From CAZIZT01 sp964544085 (GTDB lineage: Bacteria; Campylobacterota_A; Desulfurellia; Desulfurellales; Hippeaceae): 15,847 bases of DNA. Location of the stretch: NCBI GenBank assembly GCA_964544085.1, contig CAZIZT010000031.1, positions 1 to 15,847 on the forward strand. The letters run 5' to 3'. Every line of letters starts with the position of its first letter. The first letter of the stretch is position 1. Positions 8,092 through 15,162 of the stretch are shown in pieces. The translations under genes were made by a program, and so were the position numbers. The notes below the pieces were generated by a model, which worked only from the letters and a program-made list of their open reading frames with translations, searched no databases and was not told where the DNA came from.

Positions 8092-10473
8092 CTACTTTTT
8101 ACGGCTGGATTCAACATTCAAGTAGAGACCCTTCAACATTTTCTTCAGACTACACACATGTGGCATTCGCAGAGGATCATCCGCATCATTTGGAAAGATG
8201 CAATACAGCACGTGATAATCTATAAACTCCTCTATCCCTCTATTGTCTTCTGTAATGTAGCGGATCTCACTCTCCACGAACATCCCTTTCACCCTACGTT
8301 TTAATTCGGATCTAATCTCATCAGCAAGCTCTGCAAGCCTGTTTTCTCTCTCCTCGGTCAGCTCAACGATAAACAAAAACGCATCCTCTTTTGCTCGCGC
8401 AAGATACGTCGAATCAAGACCAAGCTGTCTTATTGTGGATTCAAGGGCTATAGCAGTGAAAGATATCAATTTATCCCCCACCTCAAACGGGAATTCAAGA
8501 TTTATAATGCCAAGATCCTTTATGTCAACCATAAACATCGCGAATCTCTTACCACTTTCTGCCAGCTCCGCTGCTTTTGCTATCACATATTCCCTTCTTT
8601 TCAGGCCGGTTCTGTAATCTACCTCGTAGAGTTCTTTCCTTATCCTTTCTACCTCAGCCATACCACCATAATCAGCCTGTCTTTCAAGTTCTTTGTAAGC
8701 GTGCTTTAACACGTCCCTGCACTGCCTGATAATATCCTGATCCAGTGGTTCCTGCTCCATCAGCTCAATAGCCTCATCGGGGGTCAGTGCACCGCGATAA
8801 ATCCTCTTCGTTGTTAGTGCATCAAATACATCCGCTATAGCAAGTATTCGTGCCTCAAATTCTATCTCATCACACAAAAGACCATCGGGGTAGCCACTTC
8901 CGTCACAACGCTCATGGTGGTGGCGCACAATTCCTGCAATACCTTTAAAACGTGAGACACGCGAAACTATCTCATAAGAGAAGATGGGGTGATACTTAAT
9001 GATACGATACTCATTTCCTGTCAATCTACCGGGTTTGAGTAGTATACTGTCCGGGATTCCGAGTTTGCCAATGTCATGCACAAGACCAGCACGGTATATC
9101 TCCCTCTGCTTTACCTCATCGTAACCAAGCCTCTGGGCCATCCTTTGAGAGTAAGCTGCTACACGCTGAGAGTGGCCACGTGTATAGCTATCTCGAGCCT
9201 CTATTGCCCTAACGAAAGCTTCGAGAAACTCATTCTCATACTGATCGAAACGCTCCAATGCCCTGTTTATATAACCAACAATATCCCGCACCTCACCGGT
9301 TAAATACCTCTCCTGATCAATCCTGACACCTTTCTCAAATGCCATATTCATCTGATCCAGCAGACCTCTTACGGTACGTCTGGTCAGCCAGAAGATAAAC
9401 CCTGAGGCTGCAAAGACGACAGCGAGTACAAAAAAAGCCACAATCCAGGCGTCTTCAGCAACCCTATTGAGTGCACTTCTTAGCTGTGTGCTGATGTAAG
9501 AGGCTATTGATTCTGCTCTGTTAACATAAAAGCCCTCTCCAACTATCCACCCCCACGGTTTATACAACGCCACATAAGAGATCTTCCAGGCAAGTTTACC
9601 GCTTGAGGGCTCCACCCACTTGTACTCCAGAAAACCACCACCCATATTGCACGCAGAGAGAATCCTTTTAAATACACTCTCTGGCTTACATCGGCTAAGA
9701 TTTCCAATGTGCCAGAGTTTGGGATGTGTTCTTCTGTAGACGTTACCAGCCTCAAGTAGCACATCGCCGTCGAGGGTATAGATAAATACGTACTGATCGA
9801 CATTTATGCCAAAAGAGCTTTTAAACAGAGACATTATGGTCTGACGCTGGATTCTTTTAACAAATGGCTCTGTATACACAAAGGACATCACAAACATCCT
9901 GATGGGACTGAAGTACCTTGCATAGCCCACAAACTGCCTACCGCTGGCTGTTTTTCCATTTATGTAGAAACCGTTTTTGGAGTTCCTGGCATAAGAAACA
10001 AAACGAGATCTCGTCCTGTCTGAAAAGCGTATTCTGTTGCCATTCAAAACAGCTCCATTGGACGCAACCACGGCAAAAGCACCATCACCCATGTGAAACG
10101 TGTTTTCTTCAAGGAATTTTATGGCTATGCTCTTTCCAGCCTGAACTGAAAACATTAGCTTATATGTGTCATACAGGTTCTTTGCCACAGAAAGAGCCTT
10201 GTTCAGGCTCCAGTAAATAACCTTTCTCATTCTGCGATGACTATGCATATCCCTGAAATGTATCTCTCTGATCAACTTGAAAACATCGTACCTGATCTGA
10301 TTCTTTTTTACCTTCAAGAAATCCTGTTTGACTATTCTGGATATATTCAAGGTGGCCTTTTCGAAGGAACTTGAGAGTATAATACTGAAGAGAATCAAAA
10401 CGGCAAGACTTGCAACAGCGATATAGACCGAAAGTAAAAAAGCAAATGAAATGGGCTTATGGTTATCGTTCAC
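8092..10473 (-). CDS. Membrane sensor with Cache-type domain, HD-GYP phosphodiesterase domain and degenerate GGDEF domain
   Basis: A large membrane signalling protein. Residues are numbered from the GTG at 10503. A membrane helix (about 19-43) precedes an extracytoplasmic double-Cache-like region. Its second half ends in the characteristic YKPWGWIVGEGFY (314-326), and a second helix spans about 352-374. The HD-GYP domain covers about 425-605 with GHSQRV (H444), HDIGKLG (H476, D477), KYHP (H505), RHHHER (H528-H530) and GSGYP (535-539), so c-di-GMP phosphodiesterase activity is expected. The last 180 residues align with a GGDEF fold but have RAKEDAF at 703-709 where RxGGDEF is required. The start is ambiguous: GTG at 10473 has an AAAAGG element at good spacing, while GTG at 10503 lies only about 13 bases from the predicted transcript start without a Shine-Dalgarno. 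I chose 10473. Confidence 0.92.
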   Translation of the reverse strand: MNDNHKPISFAFLLSVYIAVASLAVLILFSIILSSSFEKATLNISRIVKQDFLKVKKNQIRYDVFKLIREIHFRDMHSHRRMRKVIYWSLNKALSVAKNLYDTYKLMFSVQAGKSIAIKFLEENTFHMGDGAFAVVASNGAVLNGNRIRFSDRTRSRFVSYARNSKNGFYINGKTASGRQFVGYARYFSPIRMFVMSFVYTEPFVKRIQRQTIMSLFKSSFGINVDQYVFIYTLDGDVLLEAGNVYRRTHPKLWHIGNLSRCKPESVFKRILSACNMGGGFLEYKWVEPSSGKLAWKISYVALYKPWGWIVGEGFYVNRAESIASYISTQLRSALNRVAEDAWIVAFFVLAVVFAASGFIFWLTRRTVRGLLDQMNMAFEKGVRIDQERYLTGEVRDIVGYINRALERFDQYENEFLEAFVRAIEARDSYTRGHSQRVAAYSQRMAQRLGYDEVKQREIYRAGLVHDIGKLGIPDSILLKPGRLTGNEYRIIKYHPIFSYEIVSRVSRFKGIAGIVRHHHERCDGSGYPDGLLCDEIEFEARILAIADVFDALTTKRIYRGALTPDEAIELMEQEPLDQDIIRQCRDVLKHAYKELERQADYGGMAEVERIRKELYEVDYRTGLKRREYVIAKAAELAESGKRFAMFMVDIKDLGIINLEFPFEVGDKLISFTAIALESTIRQLGLDSTYLARAKEDAFLFIVELTEERENRLAELADEIRSELKRRVKGMFVESEIRYITEDNRGIEEFIDYHVLYCIFPNDADDPLRMPHVCSLKKMLKGLYLNVESSRKK

Positions 10474-10522
10474 TTCCCGCCTTTTAACGTCAACCTTCCC
10501 CACGAGCTATCACGCAAACGGC

Positions 10523-10550
10523 ATTATAAACTTTTATCCACTTTTTTCAA
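10523..10550 (-). promoter_or_regulatory. Sigma70-type promoter for the HD-GYP-led operon
   Basis: On the minus strand, TTGAAA (10550-10545) and a perfect TATAAT (10528-10523) are separated by 16 bases. The predicted transcript start is near 10516, which gives a leader of about 43 bases to the GTG at 10473. No strong internal promoter stands out in the downstream genes, so this may drive the whole run to the left edge. Confidence 0.7.
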
Positions 10551-10637
10551 GCTACAAACTTCTGTTATCCGATTTTTTGGTTTTTAATAAAATAATCTAA
10601 ACAAAAAACCTCCATAAGACAAAAAATCTCAAAGGTC

Positions 10638-10665
10638 TTGACTTAGACAAAGCTTTGTATAGAAT
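10638..10665 (+). promoter_or_regulatory. Sigma70-type promoter for HDOD-cheR
   Basis: TTGACT (10638-10643) and TAGAAT (10660-10665) are separated by 16 bases. The predicted start of transcription is about 10672, one base before the ATG at 10673, which implies a leaderless mRNA. It is divergent from the HD-GYP promoter, with about 90 bases of A/T-rich DNA between the two -35 elements. Confidence 0.6.
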
Positions 10666-10672
10666 GCCTGTT

Positions 10673-11551
10673 ATGAACAAGCTTAAGCAGTTGTATGAGA
10701 ACCTTGACACGATAGAAAACCTACCTGCCTTCCCCGCAGTCGCTTTCGAGGTAATACGCCTTGCGAGGGACTCCACGTCCACATCAAGAGACATGGAGCG
10801 TGTTATAGAGAAGGACCCTAACCTTGTTAGCCAGATACTTAAAGTGGCCAACTCATCATTCTACGGTCTGCCCAAAGAGGTAACATCACTCAACCACGCC
10901 ATCAATTTGCTGGGCTTCCTTCAGGTGGAAAACATAGTGATGGTGTCGGTAATGCTCACAAGCGTAAAAAAACTGCCATTACACAAACATTTTAACAGAG
11001 ATAAATTCCTTGAGCATTCATTTGGCTGTGGCGTCACAGCAAGAATTATAGCAAACATGCTCCACCTCAATTTCAACTCAAGCGAATTTAGCGGCGGAGT
11101 CATGCACGACATAGGCAAAATCCTGATAGATCTGTATGCTCCCGATGCACTGGACGAGATACTGGAAAACGCTTACAAGAAAGGAATATCGTTCTACGAC
11201 TCCGAAATGGAGCTCTACGGTATCTCGCACGCACAGCTTGGTGCAAAACTTTTGTCCATATGGGGCCTGCCAGACGAGATAGTGGACATTGTAGATTATC
11301 ACCATGACCCCACCAAAGCCGATCAGCCGCTTCTGGTTTCGGTGGTTCATGTGGCAGATTTGCTAACCTACTCCGAGGGTATCGGTTTTGGCGGAAATTA
11401 TGCCCGCTTCAGTTTAGAAGATGATGTGGGCTGGAAACTGATATTAAACGAGGTAGAGCTCTCCAAAAAACTGGATGTGGAGTTCTTCACATTCAAACTG
11501 TTCGAGGAGATAGAAGAGGCAAAACAACTCTATTTCAAGGGGACCAGATAA
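10673..11551 (+). CDS. HDOD domain signalling protein
   Basis: A 292-residue cytoplasmic protein made almost wholly of an HDOD domain, a divergent HD-superfamily module in bacterial signalling proteins. The N-terminal part has the typical LPAFPAVAFEVIRL opening and an IEKDPNLVSQILKVANSSFYG block (split at about residues 45-65). A GGVMHDIGK motif (H145, D146) and DYHHDP (H210, H211) retain some HD-type residues. No partner domain is attached. In-frame TTG (10655) and ATG (10664) lie upstream, but they fall inside the predicted -10 region, so ATG 10673 is the first usable start. No Shine-Dalgarno precedes it. cheR begins three bases after its stop, so the two are one operon, and a role in chemotaxis or motility control is inferred from that pairing. 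Confidence 0.88.
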   Translation: MNKLKQLYENLDTIENLPAFPAVAFEVIRLARDSTSTSRDMERVIEKDPNLVSQILKVANSSFYGLPKEVTSLNHAINLLGFLQVENIVMVSVMLTSVKKLPLHKHFNRDKFLEHSFGCGVTARIIANMLHLNFNSSEFSGGVMHDIGKILIDLYAPDALDEILENAYKKGISFYDSEMELYGISHAQLGAKLLSIWGLPDEIVDIVDYHHDPTKADQPLLVSVVHVADLLTYSEGIGFGGNYARFSLEDDVGWKLILNEVELSKKLDVEFFTFKLFEEIEEAKQLYFKGTR

Positions 11552-11554
11552 ACC

Positions 11555-12376
11555 ATGCTTGACAAGATGGATCCAAAGACCTTTGAGGAGTTAAGAAAGT
11601 TCATCTATGAAAAATCTGGCATCTTTTTCGAGAAAAACAAAGAGTATCTCCTCACCAACAGGTTAAAAAAAAGGATACAGGCTCTAAAGCTATCCAGTTT
11701 CGAAGAGTATCTGCGCTACCTAAAATCACCAGCTGGCGCAAGGGAACTGCCCAATCTTTTTGATGCTATAACGATTAACGAAACCTACTTTTTCAGACAC
11801 ATAAATCAAATTAATGCCTTTCGAGACGCTATAGTGCCTGAGCTACTGAAGAAAAAAATCAGTATACGGGTTTGGAGTGCGGCGTGTTCAACGGGGGAAG
11901 AACCTTACACGATAATCATCGCTCTTATGGAGAAGTATGGCCAGAATATACCTGCGCGTGTCCTTGCCTCCGATATAAGCAACGAGGTGCTTAAAAAAGC
12001 CCAGGAAGGCATCTATGGGGAGTACTCACTCAAAGAGCTGACGCCAGAGTTGAAAAAGAAGTACTTTGATACAATAGCACCGGGTAAGTATAGGATCAAG
12101 GATTTCGTTAAGAGAAAGTGCGTTTTCCGAAATATCAATCTGACAGACGATAGACAGTTAAGAATGGTCGGAAAAATGGATGTGATATTCTGCAGAAACG
12201 TTCTGATATATTTTGATGCCAACGCCAGACAAAAGGTAATTGAAAAATTCTACAACGATATCTTGAACCCCGGTGGCTACCTGATACTTGGAGCCACAGA
12301 ATCGATTTCCCGCCTCAAAACAAAATTTAAGCTCTGCCACTTTAAGATGGCAATTGCCTATCAGAAACCAGAATAA
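11555..12376 (+). CDS. cheR: Chemotaxis protein methyltransferase CheR
   Basis: Transfers methyl groups from SAM to glutamates of chemoreceptors, setting adaptation level. The 273-residue protein has the helical N-terminal CheR domain (about 8-65) and the conserved TINETYFFR motif at 73-81. The SAM-binding VWSAACSTGEEPYT follows at 106-119, then an ASDIS strand end at 138-142 with the ribose-binding acidic residue, and FCRNVLIYFD at 212-221. Length and order match stand-alone CheR. AAGGGG upstream of the ATG at 11555, inside the end of the HDOD gene, is a plausible ribosome binding site. ATG 11567 is a possible alternative start. No cheB, cheA or receptor is in the window. The stop codon lies only four bases from the 3' end of rnpB on the opposite strand. 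Confidence 0.95.
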   Translation: MLDKMDPKTFEELRKFIYEKSGIFFEKNKEYLLTNRLKKRIQALKLSSFEEYLRYLKSPAGARELPNLFDAITINETYFFRHINQINAFRDAIVPELLKKKISIRVWSAACSTGEEPYTIIIALMEKYGQNIPARVLASDISNEVLKKAQEGIYGEYSLKELTPELKKKYFDTIAPGKYRIKDFVKRKCVFRNINLTDDRQLRMVGKMDVIFCRNVLIYFDANARQKVIEKFYNDILNPGGYLILGATESISRLKTKFKLCHFKMAIAYQKPE

Positions 12377-12380
12377 AAAA

Positions 12381-12761
12381 GGAGAGTGGATCTATAAGCC
12401 GGGTTCTGTACCGAACGCTTCATGCGTCCGGCGATGGCCATTTATCTAAGCGACCTACCCGGAGATCCTCACCCATATAGGGTGTTTGGGCAGAGCCAAC
12501 CCCTCTAAGGATCTCCCTATTTGGTCTTGCTCCGGGATGGGGTTTACCGTGCCCCGGAACATTGCTGCTCCGGGCGGTGGGCTCTTACTCCACCGTTTCA
12601 CCCTTACCCGAGACTACCTCGGGCGGTCTCTTTTCTGTGGCACTTTCCTTTGGGTCGCCCCAACCGGCCTTAACGACCGGCATCCTGGCTCTGACGGAGC
12701 CCGGACTTTCCTCTTAAGACTTCATAAATGAAGCCTTAAGCGGCCATCCGATCCACTCTCC
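12381..12761 (-). ncRNA. rnpB: RNase P RNA, bacterial class A
   Basis: Catalytic RNA that removes tRNA 5' leaders. On the minus strand the conserved core is clear: GAGGAAAGTCCGGGCT near the 5' side, then AGGGTGAAACGGTGGAGTAAGAGCCCACC, read as two adjacent conserved pieces, and near the 3' end ACAGAACCCGGCTTAT. The ends form a perfect 12-bp P1 helix (12750-12761 with 12381-12392), which sets the boundaries at about 381 nt. A 12-bp uninterrupted hairpin (12713-12724 with 12729-12740) occupies the P3 position. TATTAA about ten bases upstream of the 5' end could be a -10 element, but no good -35 is seen, so readthrough from the 88-codon gene is possible. Six Ts follow the 3' strand of P1 and may help termination. 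Confidence 0.96.
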
Positions 12762-12803
12762 ACCAAAAGTTTAATACATTCAAAACCAAATTCAAGTGTC
12801 CAA

Positions 12804-13070
12804 TTACCAGCTCCAGCCCTCCTTCAAAAGCTGCCTCATAACAGGGAAAACCTCATCGTAGGTCCCTTCAAAGTAACCCTTCACAGTACCCTTCTCAGAT
12901 ACATCAAAATGGATCCCCAACTCTTCAAGGTGTTTTCTCAACTGTTCTTCTTCCGACTCGGACAGCTTATCTGCATACACATCAAGGTAGCATCTACCTT
13001 CCATTGCCCATTTCGATGCGTTGTAAAAACCCATCAATCTTTTATGGCTATCTGTAGCGCCGTGTGACAT
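12804..13070 (-). CDS. Small protein of unknown function (88 aa)
   Basis: I do not recognise this family. The protein is 88 residues, acidic in the middle, with a helical SESEEEQLRKHLEELG stretch (37-52) flanked by apparent strands (RCYLDVYA at 26-33, GTVKGYFEGTYDEVF at 61-75) and an aromatic tail ending in EGWSW. The pattern suggests a small alpha/beta domain and shows no signal peptide or membrane segment. It is very likely a real gene. It has a consensus promoter (13106-13135), a GGAGG Shine-Dalgarno eight bases before the ATG, and codon use like its neighbours. It lies directly upstream of rnpB on the same strand with about 42 bases between, so the two may share a transcript. No function is proposed. 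Confidence 0.75.
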   Translation of the reverse strand: MSHGATDSHKRLMGFYNASKWAMEGRCYLDVYADKLSESEEEQLRKHLEELGIHFDVSEKGTVKGYFEGTYDEVFPVMRQLLKEGWSW

Positions 13071-13105
13071 TGCACAAACCTCCGCTTAAATATTTGTTTC
13101 AATCC

Positions 13106-13135
13106 AATATATAGCTTTTGACTCCCTTCTGTCAA
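13106..13135 (-). promoter_or_regulatory. Strong sigma70-type promoter for the 88-codon gene (and possibly rnpB)
   Basis: On the minus strand a perfect TTGACA (13135-13130) is followed by TATATA at 16 bases or TATATT at 18 bases (within 13113-13106). The predicted start near 13100 gives a leader of about 30 bases carrying the GGAGG site. It lies four bases beyond the preceding small gene's stop. Confidence 0.7.
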
Positions 13136-13139
13136 CAGA

Positions 13140-13385
13140 TCAAGCCTTCAAGTCAATGTGGCGGCGCTGATTCTTCTTTCTGATGCGCTCTTTATCCCTA
13201 TCTATACCCTCATGCTGCGTTCGGGAGCTCTCCTCAACGCTCGTAGCCTTCGTCTCTTCTTCCTTCTTGCTCATGACAGCCTTGAAAGCCTCTCCAACGG
13301 CAGCCTGAGCAAGGGCGTTGCTATTTATCTGGCTCTGGGCCGTAGCGTTGAGAATAACATTCTGAACATCTATTGGTCCAACCAT
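13140..13385 (-). CDS. Small charged protein of unknown function (81 aa), coupled to apgM
   Basis: I do not recognise a family with certainty. The N-terminal 40 residues (starting MVGPIDVQNVILNATAQ) are mildly amphipathic and Ala/Asn/Gln-rich and could form one helix. The remainder is strongly charged (Lys, Glu, Arg) and probably disordered, ending basic. No membrane segment or signal peptide is seen. The ATG at 13385 overlaps the apgM stop as TGATG. An AAGG seven bases upstream fits a ribosome binding site, and a GTG one codon earlier is an alternative start. Short proteins with a similar opening occur near motility genes in some related bacteria to my recollection, but nothing here confirms this. 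Confidence 0.6.
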   Translation of the reverse strand: MVGPIDVQNVILNATAQSQINSNALAQAAVGEAFKAVMSKKEEETKATSVEESSRTQHEGIDRDKERIRKKNQRRHIDLKA

Positions 13386-14548
13386 CACTGCACCTTCTCA
13401 AACAAAGCCTCAACGATGAAATCTGCTCCATTCTCTATGAAGACACCTTCTGCACACGATCTTTCGCTGTATATTCCTGCCGATGCAACATAACGTGTAT
13501 CATACACAGCAAATGGTACAGGCTCATCGGTATGTGTCTTGATCCTGATCGGAGTAGGATGATCCGGCAATACGGCTACCCTTGCACCATCACCCAGCGA
13601 ATCGAGCCCTCTGAGTACCTCACCAACCACTTTCTCGTCAAAGAGCTCTATCGCCTTAATCTTTGTTTGAAGATCGCCCATATGTCCCGCTTCATCTGTA
13701 GCTTCTACATGCAGATATACAAAATCGCCACCATCAGCCAAGAAGTCTATAGCGGCTTTCACCTTACCTTCGTAATTGGTATCAATAAAACCGGTAAGCC
13801 CATCGATCGTGGGTATGTACATGCCCGTAAGTTTTCCAAGTCCCACCATTAGGTCAACTGCGCTGATCATACATGCTTTCTTAGAAAAACGGCTCTCAAA
13901 GGAATCCATAGCCGGCTTTTTCCCTTCTCCCCACAACCAGATAGCGTTTGCGGGCGGATGTATTTTGTTCTTTGTTAGAATCTCACCGGCACGATTCATG
14001 ATCTCCTTAAGCGTATCAGCAGCTTCCCCCTGTGGTAGAAACTGCTCTATGGGCTTATCCGTAATGTCGTGTGGGGGCGTGGTTCTATCTGTTTTACCGT
14101 TTCTCCATACCATAAGATTGCGATAACTTACACCGGCATGAAACTCTATACCCTTAAAATCGAGCTGCTCATTGAGTAGCTCCACCAGCCTCTTTGCCCT
14201 ATCAGATGGAATGTGACCCGCTGAAAAATCTTTCATGACACCGTTTTCTATGGTTACAAAGTTGCATCTGTAGGCTACATCCCTCTCTCCAAGTTCTATG
14301 GATTTGCTAACCGCCTCAATAGGTGCCCTTCCAGTATAGTACTTCCTTGGATCGTAGCCCATGACACTCATATTTGCAACATCGCTACCAGGCGGGAATC
14401 CCTTTGGTACAGTTCTGACAAGACCCTTAATACCTCCTGCTACTCTATCCATGTTAGGGGTTTTTGCATACTCAAGTGGCGTCAACCCATCCAGTTCATC
14501 TATCGGCCAATCAGCCATTCCGTCTCCAAGCAAAATTAGATACTTCAT
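13385..14548 (-). CDS. apgM: Cofactor-independent phosphoglycerate mutase, archaeal type (ApgM)
   Basis: Interconverts 3-phosphoglycerate and 2-phosphoglycerate in glycolysis or gluconeogenesis without 2,3-bisphosphoglycerate. The 387-residue protein belongs to the alkaline phosphatase superfamily and is shorter than the roughly 510-residue bacterial GpmI. The metal-binding LLGDGMAD is at 6-13, the PPGSDVANMSVMGYDP block (52-67) holds the probable phosphorylated serine at 55, and YTGRAPIEA is at 71-79. The C-terminal metal ligands appear in HVEATDEAGHMGD and VLPDHPTP. The ATG overlaps the yjbQ stop as ATGA, and the downstream small gene overlaps its own stop. This form is common in archaea and in several thermophilic or anaerobic bacteria, so its presence supports but does not prove such a host. 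Confidence 0.95.
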   Translation of the reverse strand: MKYLILLGDGMADWPIDELDGLTPLEYAKTPNMDRVAGGIKGLVRTVPKGFPPGSDVANMSVMGYDPRKYYTGRAPIEAVSKSIELGERDVAYRCNFVTIENGVMKDFSAGHIPSDRAKRLVELLNEQLDFKGIEFHAGVSYRNLMVWRNGKTDRTTPPHDITDKPIEQFLPQGEAADTLKEIMNRAGEILTKNKIHPPANAIWLWGEGKKPAMDSFESRFSKKACMISAVDLMVGLGKLTGMYIPTIDGLTGFIDTNYEGKVKAAIDFLADGGDFVYLHVEATDEAGHMGDLQTKIKAIELFDEKVVGEVLRGLDSLGDGARVAVLPDHPTPIRIKTHTDEPVPFAVYDTRYVASAGIYSERSCAEGVFIENGADFIVEALFEKVQ

Positions 14549-14946
14549 AAACTCTCCTTGGCCGGGACAACCTCAATGTAAATTTCCCTGTTTCTTGGTC
14601 CATCAAACTCCATAAAGAAAATACCTTGCCATCTACCAAGCACCAACTTGCCATCCTTTACAATAACCGTTACACTACTACCGACAATGGTTGCCTGGAT
14701 ATGCGCATCTGCATTACCCTCAAGATGCCTGTAACCACCAGCAAAAGGTACCAGCTCCTCCAGCTTGTCGAGAATATCTGCGGCAACATCAGGATCATAC
14801 GATTCATTAATGGTTACACCGGCTGTTGTGTGTGGTACATATACAACAGCAATACCCTCCTTAACCCCAACAACAGCATCAGCAACCAGCGAAGTGATGT
14901 CTATAGCTTCCCTCCTTCTGCTGGATTTTAAACGTTTTGTGATCAT
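14545..14946 (-). CDS. YjbQ/UPF0047 family protein
   Basis: A 133-residue member of the YjbQ (UPF0047) family, a compact beta-rich fold often seen as a trimer. Members have been reported to have weak thiamine-phosphate synthase activity, but the physiological role is unsettled. Diagnostic features are VPHTTAGVTINE at 37-48 (with H39), LEGNADAHIQA at 75-85 (with H82), and the LGRWQGIFFMEFDGPR segment at 103-118. The length matches the family. The ATG at 14946 is preceded by AGGGGTGAG at good spacing. It is first in an operon with apgM and the 81-residue gene, driven by the promoter at 14970-14998. thiL lies elsewhere in the window, but the two are not adjacent, so a thiamine link is only suggestive. 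Confidence 0.93.
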   Translation of the reverse strand: MITKRLKSSRRREAIDITSLVADAVVGVKEGIAVVYVPHTTAGVTINESYDPDVAADILDKLEELVPFAGGYRHLEGNADAHIQATIVGSSVTVIVKDGKLVLGRWQGIFFMEFDGPRNREIYIEVVPAKESL

Positions 14947-14969
14947 AGGCGTCTCACCCCTTTTGTTTA

Positions 14970-14998
14970 AATCTACATAAATGTGTGCTACTTGTCAA
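14970..14998 (-). promoter_or_regulatory. Sigma70-type promoter for yjbQ-apgM
   Basis: On the minus strand a perfect TTGACA (14998-14993) is followed after 17 bases by TAGATT (14975-14970). The predicted transcript start is near 14963, a leader of about 17 bases holding the AGGGGTGAG ribosome binding site. It is back to back with the tRNA promoter, with about 33 bases between the two -35 elements. Confidence 0.65.
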
Positions 14999-15031
14999 TT
15001 ATCGCACAAAAGGGTCTGCTTGTAAAATTCT

Positions 15032-15060
15032 TTGACGCACCGCCTACGGTGTGCTATAAA
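15032..15060 (+). promoter_or_regulatory. tRNA-Ser promoter with a palindromic spacer
   Basis: TTGACG (15032-15037) and TATAAA (15055-15060) stand exactly 17 bases apart. Only eight bases separate the -10 from the first base of the tRNA, so transcription should begin at or within one or two bases of the mature 5' end. The spacer contains the inverted repeat CACCG-CCTA-CGGTG. Confidence 0.75.
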
Positions 15061-15068
15061 CTCTTCTC

Positions 15069-15159
<91 letters not shown>

Positions 15160-15162
15160 CAA

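Noticed and set aside
12486..12731. 81-codon plus-strand open frame
   Set aside because: It lies entirely within the complement of RNase P RNA, and its composition follows the RNA structure.
12381..12761. Perfect 12-bp inverted repeat at both ends of a 381-bp segment, as in a small insertion element
   Set aside because: The ends are the P1 helix of RNase P RNA. No transposase or target duplication is present.
14545..14946. Assigning yjbQ a thiamine synthesis role because thiL is in the same window
   Set aside because: The two genes lie in different operons about 8 kb apart, and the reported activity of the family is weak, so the link is not supported.
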